Positions 8,496-16,094 of a stretch of DNA of 64,000 nt are shown here, piece by piece (the first letter of the stretch is position 1; the number at the start of each line of letters is the position of its first letter). The stretch spans positions 1 to 64,000 of the forward strand of contig NZ_DASRBQ010000027.1 of the NCBI RefSeq assembly GCF_035653575.1, read 5' to 3'. The notes under the pieces are model-generated. The model searched no databases. It was not told where the DNA came from and was given only the letters and a program-made list of their open reading frames with translations. The DNA is from Actinocrinis sp035653575. GTDB lineage: Bacteria; Actinomycetota; Actinomycetes; Streptomycetales; Catenulisporaceae. Made by a program: the position numbers and the translations under genes.

Positions 8496-9374
8496 TCAGT
8501 ACACGAGCACGCTGGTTCCGATGGGCGCGAGATTGCCGGCCCACATCCAGTTGATCGCCGCGTTGCTGACGCGCACGCAACCGTGTGACGCAGGGTAGGG
8601 CGGTACGTCGGGGTACCCGTGGATCGCGATTCCGCCGTTGAAGTACTTCGGCCGCCACAGCACGCCCAACGGCGAGTGGTCGCTGCCGTCGACCTGCCGG
8701 AAGATGCGGTAGCTACCGGTCGGAGTCACGGCGATGTACGTCGAGCCGCCCACGGTGTAAGCCGCGCCGCTGCCGGTCGAGGTGTCGAGCACCGTGTCGA
8801 CGTGGCCGTTCGTCACCAGCAGCAGCAGTTGCCGGGCCAGGTTGATCTCGATGACGTGCCCGGAGCTGCTGTGTGCCGCCGGCCGGATCGCGCGTGCCAG
8901 CGCCGCGGCACTACGCGGGCCGAACACTCCGTCGCGCGGCAGGCCCGCGGCCTTCTGCAAGGCCACCACCGCCTGCCGCGTCAGGTCGCCGTATGTTCCG
9001 TCAGGCGTTCCGAGCCAGTAGCCGAGCGAGCCGAGTTGCCGCTGAAGCGCCAGCACGGCCGGGCCGCTGTCGCCGGGACGCATTATCGACTGGCCGCCGG
9101 GCGCCGTCGTGCCAGGAGTCCTCGAAGCGGTGGGGGCTGGCGAACCTGCGGTTGGCGACGGCGAACCGGAACCGGTCGGGGCCGAGGTGGTCACGGTGGG
9201 GCTGGGCCGCGGACTCGACGGGACCGGCGCCGGCCCGGCGTTGGTTATGCTGTTCTGCGGCTGCGCACCTGCGTTCCCTGACGAGCCGGCGCATCCGGCG
9301 ATTGCCGACATGAACAGGGCCGCAGCGGCCAGCAGAGTCGCCGCCGCGGTCCGGACGCCACAACGAGCCTTCAC
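8496..9374 (-). CDS. L,D-transpeptidase lipoprotein with peptidoglycan-binding domain
   Basis: Makes 3-3 cross-links in peptidoglycan at the outer face of the membrane. The 292-residue protein has a lipoprotein signal with lipobox IAGC (Cys28), a Pro/Ser/Thr-rich linker (40-95), a PG_binding_1 domain (MRPGDSGPAVLALQRQLGSL to about residue 165) and a YkuD domain ending in SHGCVRVSN with the catalytic Cys266 and a preceding HGYPD. The ATG start opens the signal peptide directly. Two near-DevR palindromes lie 40-70 bp upstream. L,D-transpeptidation is linked to non-growing cells in mycobacteria, consistent with the neighbouring stress genes. Confidence 0.92.
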   Translation of the reverse strand: MKARCGVRTAAATLLAAAALFMSAIAGCAGSSGNAGAQPQNSITNAGPAPVPSSPRPSPTVTTSAPTGSGSPSPTAGSPAPTASRTPGTTAPGGQSIMRPGDSGPAVLALQRQLGSLGYWLGTPDGTYGDLTRQAVVALQKAAGLPRDGVFGPRSAAALARAIRPAAHSSSGHVIEINLARQLLLLVTNGHVDTVLDTSTGSGAAYTVGGSTYIAVTPTGSYRIFRQVDGSDHSPLGVLWRPKYFNGGIAIHGYPDVPPYPASHGCVRVSNAAINWMWAGNLAPIGTSVLVY

Positions 9375-9410
9375 AATTCGACCGTAGGCGTCACACGACG
9401 ATCCCGCGAC

Positions 9411-9446
9411 AGGACCTTGGGCCCTACCCTGCCGGGCTCAAGGCCC
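9411..9446. promoter_or_regulatory. Two adjacent DevR-like palindromes
   Basis: AGGACCTTGGGCCC (9411-9424) and CGGGCTCAAGGCCC (9433-9446) each match GGGnC-N4-GnCCC with one mismatch. They sit between the divergent L,D-transpeptidase and the 54-residue ORF, 22 bp centre to centre, so on the same helical face. Confidence 0.4.
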
Positions 9447-9577
9447 GAGCTCGGCGCAGAATTGCCGCGTCGTTGGTCCATCCCAGTCGAGGCCTTTGCG
9501 CCCCTGCGGGGCGCCCCCGCGCGGAGCAGGATCGCCGAGAAGGCCGCCACCACGGCATCCGCGAGGGAGCGATCACC

Positions 9578-9742
9578 ATGTCGGAGCGAACACTGCGCCA
9601 CCTGATCCAGCGGCACCTGACCGAATTCCTGGACGACTGGTACGGGCGTCCCGCGAATGCCGGACGACAACCCGATGAACGCGACTTCGCGACGTGGCTG
9701 GCAGGCGACGGCCGCCGCGAACTCGGCCATGCCGCGCGATAA
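9578..9742 (+). CDS. Small hypothetical protein (54 aa)
   Basis: A short reading frame beginning MSERTLRHLIQRHLTEFLDDWYG and ending in GRRELGHAAR. It is supported by a GAGGGAG ribosome site 8 nt upstream of ATG and by codons with GC-rich third positions. The first 22 residues would form an amphipathic helix. I do not recognise the family. It is convergent with the HPF-type gene, 18 bp apart, and shares an upstream region with two DevR-like palindromes. Short length makes the call uncertain. Confidence 0.5.
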   Translation: MSERTLRHLIQRHLTEFLDDWYGRPANAGRQPDERDFATWLAGDGRRELGHAAR

Positions 9743-9760
9743 CCGAGCGCCGCGCACCGC

Positions 9761-10483
9761 TCAGGCAACCGTCTCGATCAGCCCGTATCCGCCGGCATAG
9801 CGCGCGTAAAGCAGGCGGCCGCGACCCGCAGCGGCATCTGTGAAGAACAGGTGCGTTTCACCAAAGGCAGTCAGTCGTGTCAAGGCGCTGCTGAGAGACA
9901 GCCGCGGTGGCGGGTACAGGTCAGTCACCAGAACAGCCGGCGCCGATCGGGACGACTCGGCGCGTTCGATGCAGGCCATCCGGTAACCGCAGGGGCCGTC
10001 CCGACATACGACCGCTTCGGTGCCGGTTTGCGGATCCCGGAACATGTGCGCCTGGTAGTCGAGGGCGTCGAGCGCCAGAATCGCCTCCATCGACGTCAGC
10101 GGCTTGAGCCGCACCGGCTTGCGGCGGCTGATCACGGCGGGCCCGGTCGGCACCGGTGAGACCCGGGTCAGCGGATCCGGCCAGGGCCGCACCCACACAC
10201 CCGAACTCGGCACCACCAGCTGCCGCGCGATCCGGGCGACCAGCAGCTCGGCGAGCTCCTCCGGGTGATCGCATGCGGCCTGCGACCGAAGCGCCCATCC
10301 GAGGGCGGTGAAGTTCACCTGGCCGACGATCGGGCCGCGGCCGTCCTCGGAAGCCCTGACCCGCACCCGCAGATCGCTGACATCCCAGGCGGGCTCGGCG
10401 AGCGCGGTCGACACCTGATCCGTCAACCGCTCCGTCAGATCCGCCGCCTGCCGGGTTCCGCGATATCCCACCGCCAAGACCAT
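9761..10483 (-). CDS. HPF/RafH-like ribosome hibernation protein with two S30AE C-terminal domains
   Basis: A 240-residue protein. Residues 1-115 are weakly similar to an HPF N-terminal fold (MVLAVGYRGTRQAADL, VRVRASEDGRGPIVGQVNF). Then come two copies of the sigma-54-modulation/S30AE C-terminal dimerisation motif: LALDALDYQAHMFRDPQTG...VVCRDGPCGYRM and LTAFGETHLFFTDAAAGRG...YAGGYGLIE. Such proteins dimerise 70S ribosomes and protect them in dormancy. The layout recalls the DosR-controlled mycobacterial RafH (Rv0079 family). The ATG start has GGAGG 8 nt upstream. A DevR-like site with one mismatch lies 58 bp upstream. It is divergent from the universal stress gene. Confidence 0.78.
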   Translation of the reverse strand: MVLAVGYRGTRQAADLTERLTDQVSTALAEPAWDVSDLRVRVRASEDGRGPIVGQVNFTALGWALRSQAACDHPEELAELLVARIARQLVVPSSGVWVRPWPDPLTRVSPVPTGPAVISRRKPVRLKPLTSMEAILALDALDYQAHMFRDPQTGTEAVVCRDGPCGYRMACIERAESSRSAPAVLVTDLYPPPRLSLSSALTRLTAFGETHLFFTDAAAGRGRLLYARYAGGYGLIETVA

Positions 10484-10540
10484 GAAGCCGTCCTCCGATC
10501 GAGTCACCGGCAGCGTCGCCGCCCGGCTGGACCCCGACCA

Positions 10541-10554
10541 GAGTCGTTGGTCCC
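10541..10554. promoter_or_regulatory. DevR/DosR-like box (one mismatch)
   Basis: On the minus strand the site reads GGGACCAACGACTC, close to the DosR consensus. It is 58 bp upstream of the HPF-like gene and 120 bp from the divergent universal stress gene. Confidence 0.4.
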
Positions 10555-10673
10555 GCGCCGCCTCGTGCCCCCGCGGCGACGGCAGCGCGGGACGGAACAG
10601 GGACTCAATGCCCTGGTGCGGCAGCGCCGGGTGACAAGACTGAAGGTGAGCGTTTACGAGAGAAGGTGTCGCC

Positions 10674-11165
10674 GTGAACGCCGAACGCAGTGCGCGGGTG
10701 ATCGTGGGTGTGGACCGATCGCCACAGGGTCTGGCGGCGTTGCGAGCGGCGGCCACCCAGGCCGCCTGGCGCGGGGTGCCGTTGCACGCGGTCCGCGTCG
10801 AGGCGCTCTGGTCGGACTCCGACACCAAGCAGATCGACGCGGCGTTCAAAGACGCGTTCGGCGGCGTTCCGGCCGGATTGACCATCCTGCGCAGCATTCA
10901 GCCTCCGCCGGTCGCCTCGGCCTTGGCCGAATACGCGGACGGACCCGATGACCTGCTGGTGATCGGCAGCAGCGGCGGCGGCCTGTGGCACGCGCTGTGG
11001 TCGGGATCGGTACCGCTCGCCTGCATCCGCAAGGCGCGCTGCGAACTGCTCGTCGTACCGCCTCCGCCGCTGGCCCGCGAGTTGCGGGGACGCCGGCTCT
11101 GGCGTCGCCGGCAACCGGACTTGTGGAGCAGGTTCGAGCACGAAACTGCGGCCAATCGCGGCTGA
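10674..11165 (+). CDS. Universal stress protein (UspA family)
   Basis: A 163-residue single Usp domain. It starts ARVIVGVDRSPQGLAALRAAATQAAWRG (first strand and helix, with the nucleotide-contact Asp) and has DDLLVIGSSGGGLWHALWSGSVPLACIRKARCELLVVPP, which is the ATP-binding G-2x-G-9x-G-S region in slightly altered form. Usp proteins are ATP-binding dormancy factors. GTG is used as start, with AGAAGG upstream. The Arg-rich tail after residue 140 is longer than usual. Transcribed away from the HPF-like gene across 190 bp. Confidence 0.88.
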   Translation: MNAERSARVIVGVDRSPQGLAALRAAATQAAWRGVPLHAVRVEALWSDSDTKQIDAAFKDAFGGVPAGLTILRSIQPPPVASALAEYADGPDDLLVIGSSGGGLWHALWSGSVPLACIRKARCELLVVPPPPLARELRGRRLWRRRQPDLWSRFEHETAANRG

Positions 11166-11326
11166 GGCCGCTCGGCTCCGCCGCGTTGCGCAGAGCCGAC
11201 CCGGTCGTGCTCCTGGTCGCGCGCGGTGGATTTCCCGTGGCCGCCGAGGTCGCGGAGGCTCCGCCAAGAAGGTCCGCTGAACGGTGCCCGCACGGCCCTG
11301 CTGGCCCGGGCCGTTCGGCCCGTGCC
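11166..11326 (+). pseudogene. Possible phosphoribosyltransferase fragment
   Basis: Directly after the stress gene one frame reads ADPVVLLVARGGFPVAAEVAEA, which closely resembles the RGG-VPVAAEVA core of actinobacterial stress-linked phosphoribosyltransferases (usually VVLALPRGGVPVAAEVA). The sequence before and after does not continue the domain. I read it as a deletion remnant; the match is short. Confidence 0.35.
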
Positions 11327-11551
11327 GTGATCGCCGGCTTCGACAAGGGTTTGCTGGTACCGGCCGCGCAGGGCGACCGGATCAGCGACCCCTCCGAGGT
11401 GGCGATCATGAAGCAGGTTCCGTCGACACGCATCGCCCCGCAGGTCTACGCGTCGAAGCGGGTGCGCGTGATCAGACGCCGCCGGGCGCGCCGAGAGCTT
11501 CCCGAACTGGACCTGCGCACCCCGTCCGGGCGCCGGACGCTGCCGTACTGA
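11327..11551 (+). CDS. Possible small hypothetical protein or gene remnant
   Basis: The same frame continues from a GTG as VIAGFDKGLLVPAAQGDR, then ISDPSEVAIMKQVPST, then a basic stretch with six Arg and PELDLRTPSGRRTLPY before TGA, 74 residues in all. Third codon positions are strongly GC-rich, which argues for present or recent coding. No ribosome site is visible before the GTG, and I do not recognise the family. It may be the 3' part of the gene whose fragment lies just upstream. Confidence 0.3.
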   Translation: MIAGFDKGLLVPAAQGDRISDPSEVAIMKQVPSTRIAPQVYASKRVRVIRRRRARRELPELDLRTPSGRRTLPY

Positions 11552-11584
11552 GTCACGGGAAGCTGCCGCCTCCATCCTCGCGGC

Positions 11585-11598
11585 GGGACTTGAGACCC
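11585..11598. promoter_or_regulatory. DevR/DosR-like box, best match in the window
   Basis: GGGACTTGAGACCC fits the DosR core consensus GGGACTT-type half-site as well as the full GGGnC-N4-GnCCC palindrome. It is 57 bp upstream of the phosphoglycerate mutase ATG and would control that gene and the HPF-like gene behind it. Confidence 0.6.
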
Positions 11599-11654
11599 TG
11601 TCGGCCGTGGCGGGCGCGCACAAGGCTGGGGCCAGGAGAAGGGGGAGGGGTGCG

Positions 11655-12398
11655 ATGGATCCGGTGAGCTCGGCGAGCGCGGAGTTCCAGGGCTGCCGGC
11701 TGATCCTGCTGCGACACGGGCAGAGCGAGTTCAACGCCGCCAACCGCTTCACCGGCTGGGCGGACCCTCCGCTGACCGGATTCGGCGAACTCGAGGCGGT
11801 GCAGGCCGGGCAGGCCATCGCGGCAGCCGGGTGCCGCCCCGACGTCGCCTTCACCTCGCTGCTTCAGCGGGCAGTCGCGACGACGCGCCTGGTCTTGACC
11901 GCGGCCGACCGCCCCTGGGTACCCGTGCACCGCTCCTGGCAGTTGAACGGCCGGCACTACGGTGCACTCCAGGGCAAGGACAAGAACCTCGTGCGAGCGG
12001 AGTTCGGCGCGGAACGAGTGCAGCGGTGGCGCCGCTCCTACGACGGGCGGCCGCCCGCGCTACGGGAAGACCCGAACCTCGCCGATCCCCGCTACGCCGC
12101 CCTGCCGCCCCGGGTGCTGCCGCACACCGAGAGCCTGCGGGACGTCACCGCGCGGCTCCTGCCGTACTGGAGCGACGCAGTCGCCCCGGAGCTGCGCGCC
12201 GGCCGGGTGGTGCTCATCGTGGCGCACGGCAACACCCTGCGCGCCCTGATCAAGTGGCTCGACGGGATCTCCGACGCGGAGATCACCCGGCTGGAGGTAC
12301 CGACCGCGCGTCCGCTGCTCTACCTTCTCGACGCGGCCGGAAAGCCCCTCGTGCCGGGCGGAGTGTTCCTCGTCGGCGCCCCATCGCGCGGAAAGTGA
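11655..12398 (+). CDS. gpmA: 2,3-bisphosphoglycerate-dependent phosphoglycerate mutase
   Basis: Interconverts 3- and 2-phosphoglycerate in glycolysis and gluconeogenesis. The 247-residue protein has the catalytic motif LILLRHGQSEFNAANRFTGW (phospho-His in RHG), the second Arg region LLQRAVATT, the substrate loop RHYGALQGKDKN and the second catalytic His in VAHGNTLRALIKWLDG. The usual RHGQSxWN has Phe instead of Trp. ATG is chosen because GGGGGAGGGG stands just upstream. The location behind the best DevR-like box and before an HPF-like gene suggests it is a stress paralogue rather than the housekeeping copy. Confidence 0.9.
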   Translation: MDPVSSASAEFQGCRLILLRHGQSEFNAANRFTGWADPPLTGFGELEAVQAGQAIAAAGCRPDVAFTSLLQRAVATTRLVLTAADRPWVPVHRSWQLNGRHYGALQGKDKNLVRAEFGAERVQRWRRSYDGRPPALREDPNLADPRYAALPPRVLPHTESLRDVTARLLPYWSDAVAPELRAGRVVLIVAHGNTLRALIKWLDGISDAEITRLEVPTARPLLYLLDAAGKPLVPGGVFLVGAPSRGK

Positions 12399-12404
12399 GG
12401 ACAC

Positions 12405-12764
12405 ATGTCCAGAAACGCAAGTCAGAACGCCGAGTCGATACTCGTCGAGATGACCGGGCCGTTCACCCGCGAGGAGCGGCGCTACGCCGTCGAGAAGTTC
12501 CACGCCCTGGCGGCTTATGCACACCGGCCGCTGCGCAGGGTGCACGTGACCGTCGTGGTCTCCGGCAATCCCGGAGCGGTGCATCCCGTCCAGCTCAGCG
12601 CGACGATCGACCTGGACGGCCGTCCGGTGCAGTCGCATGCCGCCGGCGACAGCGTGCGCGAATGCGTGGACCTCGCGCGTCAGCAGCTCTACAACAGGCT
12701 GATTCGGCAGCGGGCGCCGCACTCCCGGAAACGGATCGCGCGGACCCGCCACCCGGATCAGTAG
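12405..12764 (+). CDS. HPF/YfiA N-terminal-domain-like protein
   Basis: A 119-residue protein with the size and strand-helix order of the short ribosome hibernation/modulation domain: ILVEMTGPFTREERRYAVEKF, RRVHVTVVV, VQLSATIDLDGRPVQSHAAGDSVRECVDLARQQLYNRLIRQR, then a basic tail rich in Arg and His. Basic residues on the second helix would suit rRNA contact. It begins 6 bp after the mutase stop with GTGAGGA as ribosome site, so the two are co-transcribed. It lacks the C-terminal dimerisation domain, which instead occurs duplicated in the gene at 9.8-10.5 kb. Confidence 0.65.
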   Translation: MSRNASQNAESILVEMTGPFTREERRYAVEKFHALAAYAHRPLRRVHVTVVVSGNPGAVHPVQLSATIDLDGRPVQSHAAGDSVRECVDLARQQLYNRLIRQRAPHSRKRIARTRHPDQ

Positions 12765-12767
12765 AGC

Positions 12768-12929
12768 TCACCTGCGGGCCCCGCCCTGGGACCGGTAGAT
12801 CAGCCCGCGCGCCCCGTATACCGGAGCGGCGAACATGTGGAACATCATCTTGAGCAACCACCCGACCGCGAAGACGGTCAGGATGGTCAGCCAGAACAGC
12901 ACGGCGACGAAGATGAAAACGAGAGGCAT
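12768..12929 (-). CDS. Small single-pass membrane protein (53 aa)
   Basis: The translation begins MPLVFIFVAVLFWLTILTVF and continues with a hydrophobic segment to residue 24, then KMMFHMFAAPVYGARG and a short basic tail. One membrane helix with the C-terminus cytoplasmic is expected from the positive charges. A GAAGGGCGAG ribosome site precedes the ATG. The gene is convergent with the HPF-like gene, whose stop is 3 bp away. I do not recognise the family, but size, ribosome site and codon bias support a real gene. Confidence 0.6.
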   Translation of the reverse strand: MPLVFIFVAVLFWLTILTVFAVGWLLKMMFHMFAAPVYGARGLIYRSQGGARR

Positions 12930-13061
12930 GGTGACTCGCCCTTCTCGGGAGTCGCGGAGGCACTGCGGGGCGGTCGGACCGTCTTAACGGCCATGCTGCT
13001 CGCGATCCGGCGGTGCGCATCCTGTCGAAAGGCCCGAGCTGCCGGTCCGATGGTCCGCGAC

Positions 13062-13089
13062 CGGCAGCCCGTGATCGGCAGCCCGTGAT
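13062..13089. repeat. Two perfect 14-bp tandem repeats
   Basis: CGGCAGCCCGTGAT is repeated head to tail and followed by a decayed third unit (CGGCCCGCGATGA). It lies in the gap between the pta stop and the small membrane protein gene. No function is evident. Confidence 0.6.
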
Positions 13090-13113
13090 CGGCCCGCGAT
13101 GAGCCGTCGGCGG

Positions 13114-15336
13114 TCAGCCGTCGGTGCCCGGCTGCGCCTGGATGGCTGTGATCGCCACGGTCGTCACGATGTCCTCGACCAAGGCTCCCCGTGACAGATC
13201 ATTGATCGGCTTGTTCAGGCCCTGCATGATCGGCCCGATCGCGACCGCGCCCGCCGAGCGCTGCACGGCCTTGTAGGTGTTGTTGCCGGTGTTGAGGTCG
13301 GGGAAGATCAGCACGGTCGCGTGGCCGGCCACGATCGAACCGGGCGCCTTGGTCAACGCGACGTCCGGTTCGACCGCGGCGTCGTACTGGATCGGCCCCT
13401 CGACCGGCAGGTCCGGGCGCAGCGCGCGGACGAGCTGCGTCGCCTTGCGCACCTTCTCCACATCGACCCCGCGGCCCGAGTCCCCGGTCGAATACGACAG
13501 CAGCGCGATCCGCGGCTCGATGCCGAAGCGCGCGGCGGTCCCGGCGCTGCGCATCGCGATGTCGGCCAGCTGCTCGGCGTTCGGGTCCGGATTGACCGCG
13601 CAGTCGCCGTAGACCAGCACACGGTCCGGCAGGCACATGAAGAACACCGAGGAGGCCAACGCGACCTGTGGTGCGGTTCCGATGATCTCGAAGGCCGGTC
13701 GCAGGGTGGCCGCCGTGGAGTGCGCGGCGCCGCTGACCATCCCGTCGGCCAGGCCCTCGTGCACCAGCAGCGCGCCGAAGTAGCCGGGGTCGTAGACGAT
13801 GTCGCGCGCCTGCGCCTCCGTGACGCCCTTGTGCGCCCGCAGCCGAGCGTAGGTGCGCGCGAAACGCTTGTGCAGAACCGACGCCGCGGGGTCGAGGATG
13901 CGCACCCGCGCCTCGCGCTCGCCCCGGTCGACGTCGAGGCGCAGGTCCACGCCGAGCTCTGCGACGCGGCGACGGATCGCGTCCGGCGATCCGAGCAGGG
14001 TCAGGTTGCACACGTTGCGGCGCACGAGCACCTCGGCCGCGCGCAGGATGCGCTCCTCGGAGCCTTCCGGCAGCACGATGTCGCGCAGCCGCGGGGCTCG
14101 CGCCCGCTCCATCAGTTCGCGCTCGAACATCATCGGCGTGACGCGCTGCACCCGGCCGAGAGCGATCCGCTCGGCGAGCGCGGTGGTGTTCACGTGCAGC
14201 TCGAAGTGCCCGAGCGCGGCGTCGACCTTGCGCGGGTCGGCCGCCGCCACGTCGCCCTTGAGCGCGGAGAGGGTCGTGGCCGCCACGAAGCTGTCCGAGG
14301 CCGTCAGCGCCACCGGCGTGCCCGGCGCGAGCCGCTCGGCCAGCCGGAGGATCTGCTCGCCGGGCGGCTGACCCAGCGTCAGCAGCACACCCGCGATCGG
14401 CGGCGAACCGGCCGAATGGGCGGCGAGCGCACCGATCAGCAGGTCGGCCCGGTCACCGGGCGCGATCACGAGGTGGCCCTCGCCGAGAGCTGCCAAGAAG
14501 CGGGGGAGCGCGGCGCCGCCGAAAACGTAGCCGCGCACCAGCCGGGCCAGTCCGTCCTGGTCGCCCAACAGCACCTCGGCGCTCGTGGCCGCGACGGCCT
14601 CCGCGACCGTCGGGGCCCGCAGCGAAGGCTCCTCCGGGATGACGAAGACCGGCACCGGGCACTGCTCACCCAGCAGCCGTGAGACGACCTGCTCGTCCTC
14701 CGGGTCCACCCGGTTGGCGATCACGCCGACCACGGCGCACCCCAGATCGGTGTAGACGCGATGGGCGTTGCGCACCTCGGCGACGACCGTGGCGGCCTGT
14801 TGCTTTCGTCCGCCGACGACCGGCAGCAGCAGCGCGCCGAACTCGGCGGCGAGGCTGGCGTTGAGCGTTACCTCATCGGGAATGGTGCCGCTCGAGAAGT
14901 CGGTGCCGAGCACCAGCACCGCGTCGCAGTGGCGGCACAGGTCCCGCAGCCGGTCCACCAGCAGCCGCACCAGCTCGTCGGCGCCCTGCTCGGCCCGGAT
15001 CACGGCCGCCTGTTCGTACGAGTATCCGTAAAGCAGTTCGGGCGGGGCGGAGACGCGGTATCGCGCCCGCAGCAGTTCGATCACCGGATCGCCGCCGCTG
15101 CGCCCGACGGGCCGGAAGACCCCGATCCGGCGGGCATGGCGGGCAAGCAGCTCCGTGACGCCGAGCTCGATCAGCGTGCGCCCGTCGCCGGGGCCGACCC
15201 CGGCCACGCAGACCACGCGACAGCGCGCCGCCTCGGCACCGTCCCCGGCGGCATGGTCTCGGGCAGCACTGCCCTTGGCGCTGTCCTCGACGGCACCGTC
15301 TTCCTCGGCACTGTCCTCGGCGGGCCGGTCAACCAC
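13114..15336 (-). CDS. pta: Phosphate acetyltransferase (long form)
   Basis: Converts acetyl-CoA and phosphate to acetyl phosphate in the overflow/fermentative acetate pathway. The 740 residues form three parts: an N-terminal P-loop-like AAA_26 domain (CRVVCVAGVGPGDGRTLIELG), a central DRTGG domain (about 245-350) and the catalytic PTA domain (from RLRDIVLPEGSEERIL) with LADGMVSGAAHSTAATLRPA, CAVNPDPNAEQLADIA and FPDLNTGNNTYKAVQR. The N-terminus has an extra 35 acidic/Ala-rich residues. Its GTG overlaps the BON gene stop by 8 bp, so the two are translationally coupled. Acetate kinase is not in the window. Confidence 0.95.
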   Translation of the reverse strand: MVDRPAEDSAEEDGAVEDSAKGSAARDHAAGDGAEAARCRVVCVAGVGPGDGRTLIELGVTELLARHARRIGVFRPVGRSGGDPVIELLRARYRVSAPPELLYGYSYEQAAVIRAEQGADELVRLLVDRLRDLCRHCDAVLVLGTDFSSGTIPDEVTLNASLAAEFGALLLPVVGGRKQQAATVVAEVRNAHRVYTDLGCAVVGVIANRVDPEDEQVVSRLLGEQCPVPVFVIPEEPSLRAPTVAEAVAATSAEVLLGDQDGLARLVRGYVFGGAALPRFLAALGEGHLVIAPGDRADLLIGALAAHSAGSPPIAGVLLTLGQPPGEQILRLAERLAPGTPVALTASDSFVAATTLSALKGDVAAADPRKVDAALGHFELHVNTTALAERIALGRVQRVTPMMFERELMERARAPRLRDIVLPEGSEERILRAAEVLVRRNVCNLTLLGSPDAIRRRVAELGVDLRLDVDRGEREARVRILDPAASVLHKRFARTYARLRAHKGVTEAQARDIVYDPGYFGALLVHEGLADGMVSGAAHSTAATLRPAFEIIGTAPQVALASSVFFMCLPDRVLVYGDCAVNPDPNAEQLADIAMRSAGTAARFGIEPRIALLSYSTGDSGRGVDVEKVRKATQLVRALRPDLPVEGPIQYDAAVEPDVALTKAPGSIVAGHATVLIFPDLNTGNNTYKAVQRSAGAVAIGPIMQGLNKPINDLSRGALVEDIVTTVAITAIQAQPGTDG

Positions 15337-15574
15337 GGGTCGGCTCCTTGCTCACCTCGTCGAGCAACGTGAACTGCGCGACTACGCTATCCACGCCGTC
15401 GACCTGGCGTAAGAGCTTTCCGGCCAGCGCCATCTCCCCGGGCTCGCCGACCCGTCCGCGCAACCGGACCGCGCCGTGCGCGACCTTCACGTCCAGGACC
15501 TCGCCGCCGACGTCGATCACCCGGTCGACCACGCGCCTGCGGATTTCATCATCGGTGGGCGATATCGCGTTCAT
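15329..15574 (-). CDS. Small BON-domain protein
   Basis: An 81-residue protein that is a single BON domain: DDEIRRRVVDRVIDVGGEV, VKVAHGAVRLRGRVGEPGEMALAGKLLRQVDGVDSVVAQF. BON modules bind lipids or peptidoglycan or act as small accessory domains; here there is no signal peptide, so it is cytosolic. The ATG is the only start fitting the domain. The stop overlaps the pta start. Two perfect DevR-like boxes lie 36 and 97 bp upstream, in the region shared with the divergent DUF7455-like gene. Confidence 0.8.
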   Translation of the reverse strand: MNAISPTDDEIRRRVVDRVIDVGGEVLDVKVAHGAVRLRGRVGEPGEMALAGKLLRQVDGVDSVVAQFTLLDEVSKEPTRG

Positions 15575-15609
15575 GACTACAGCACAACGCCGCGCCGCCC
15601 GTGCGGACA

Positions 15610-15623
15610 GGGGCGATGGTCCC
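15610..15623. promoter_or_regulatory. DevR/DosR-like box
   Basis: GGGGCGATGGTCCC (minus strand GGGACCATCGCCCC) matches every fixed position. It is 36 bp upstream of the BON-pta operon start codon. Confidence 0.5.
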
Positions 15624-15670
15624 CGCAGCCGCGGTCGCGCGCTTCGCGGGGTCGCCCGGCGCCGCCGTAC

Positions 15671-15684
15671 GGGACCTTCGGCCC
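15671..15684. promoter_or_regulatory. DevR/DosR-like box
   Basis: GGGACCTTCGGCCC matches every fixed position and lies 61 bp from its partner site, midway between the BON-pta operon and the divergent DUF7455-like gene, whose GTG is 59 bp away. Confidence 0.5.
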
Positions 15685-15742
15685 CCGGCCGGCGGTAACC
15701 TTGGCCCTGCTGCGCCGCCCGGCCCGATGCGACGCTCATGGC

Positions 15743-16051
15743 GTGGACGGCAAACCTGGTACCGAAACGCTAGAGCGTGTCGCAGACGCCGCGATCGCCG
15801 CGGCCGCCGCTGCCGCGACGGGGCAGGGCGACGTGTGGCGGGCGTTCGAACCGCTGCAAACGTCGAATCCGGCGTGCTGCTGTTGCGCGCAGCCGGTTGT
15901 CAGGTTCGTGATGCCGGTTACCGACTCCGAGCGCGAGCCGACCGATCTGCTGCTGTGCGGGCACCATTTCCGCGTCTCGCGCGCCGCGCTCGCGGCGGCC
16001 GGGGCGGTCGTGTTCGACGCGGGCGATGTTCTGGTGCGGCTGCCAGCTTGA
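15743..16051 (+). CDS. DUF7455-like zinc-ribbon protein
   Basis: A 102-residue protein whose second half resembles the small actinobacterial DUF7455 family: a cysteine cluster (NPACCCCAQPVVRFV), LLLCGHHFRVSRAALAAAGAVVFDAGD. The Cys cluster with CGHH would bind one zinc. The first 35 residues are an Ala-rich helix. No ribosome site is seen before the GTG chosen, so translation may be leaderless or start further in; an internal ATG at residue 57 would remove the Cys cluster and is unlikely. It precedes the hemerythrin gene by 43 bp. Confidence 0.6.
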   Translation: MDGKPGTETLERVADAAIAAAAAAATGQGDVWRAFEPLQTSNPACCCCAQPVVRFVMPVTDSEREPTDLLLCGHHFRVSRAALAAAGAVVFDAGDVLVRLPA

Positions 16052-16094
16052 CGCGTGCGGGTGCGGTGCCGGCGTGCGAGGCGAAGGAGGAGCC

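Noticed and set aside
13321..14682. Plus-strand 453-codon frame over pta
   Set aside because: Shadow of the pta gene; composition is His/Arg/Gly-rich as expected for an antisense frame in high-GC DNA.
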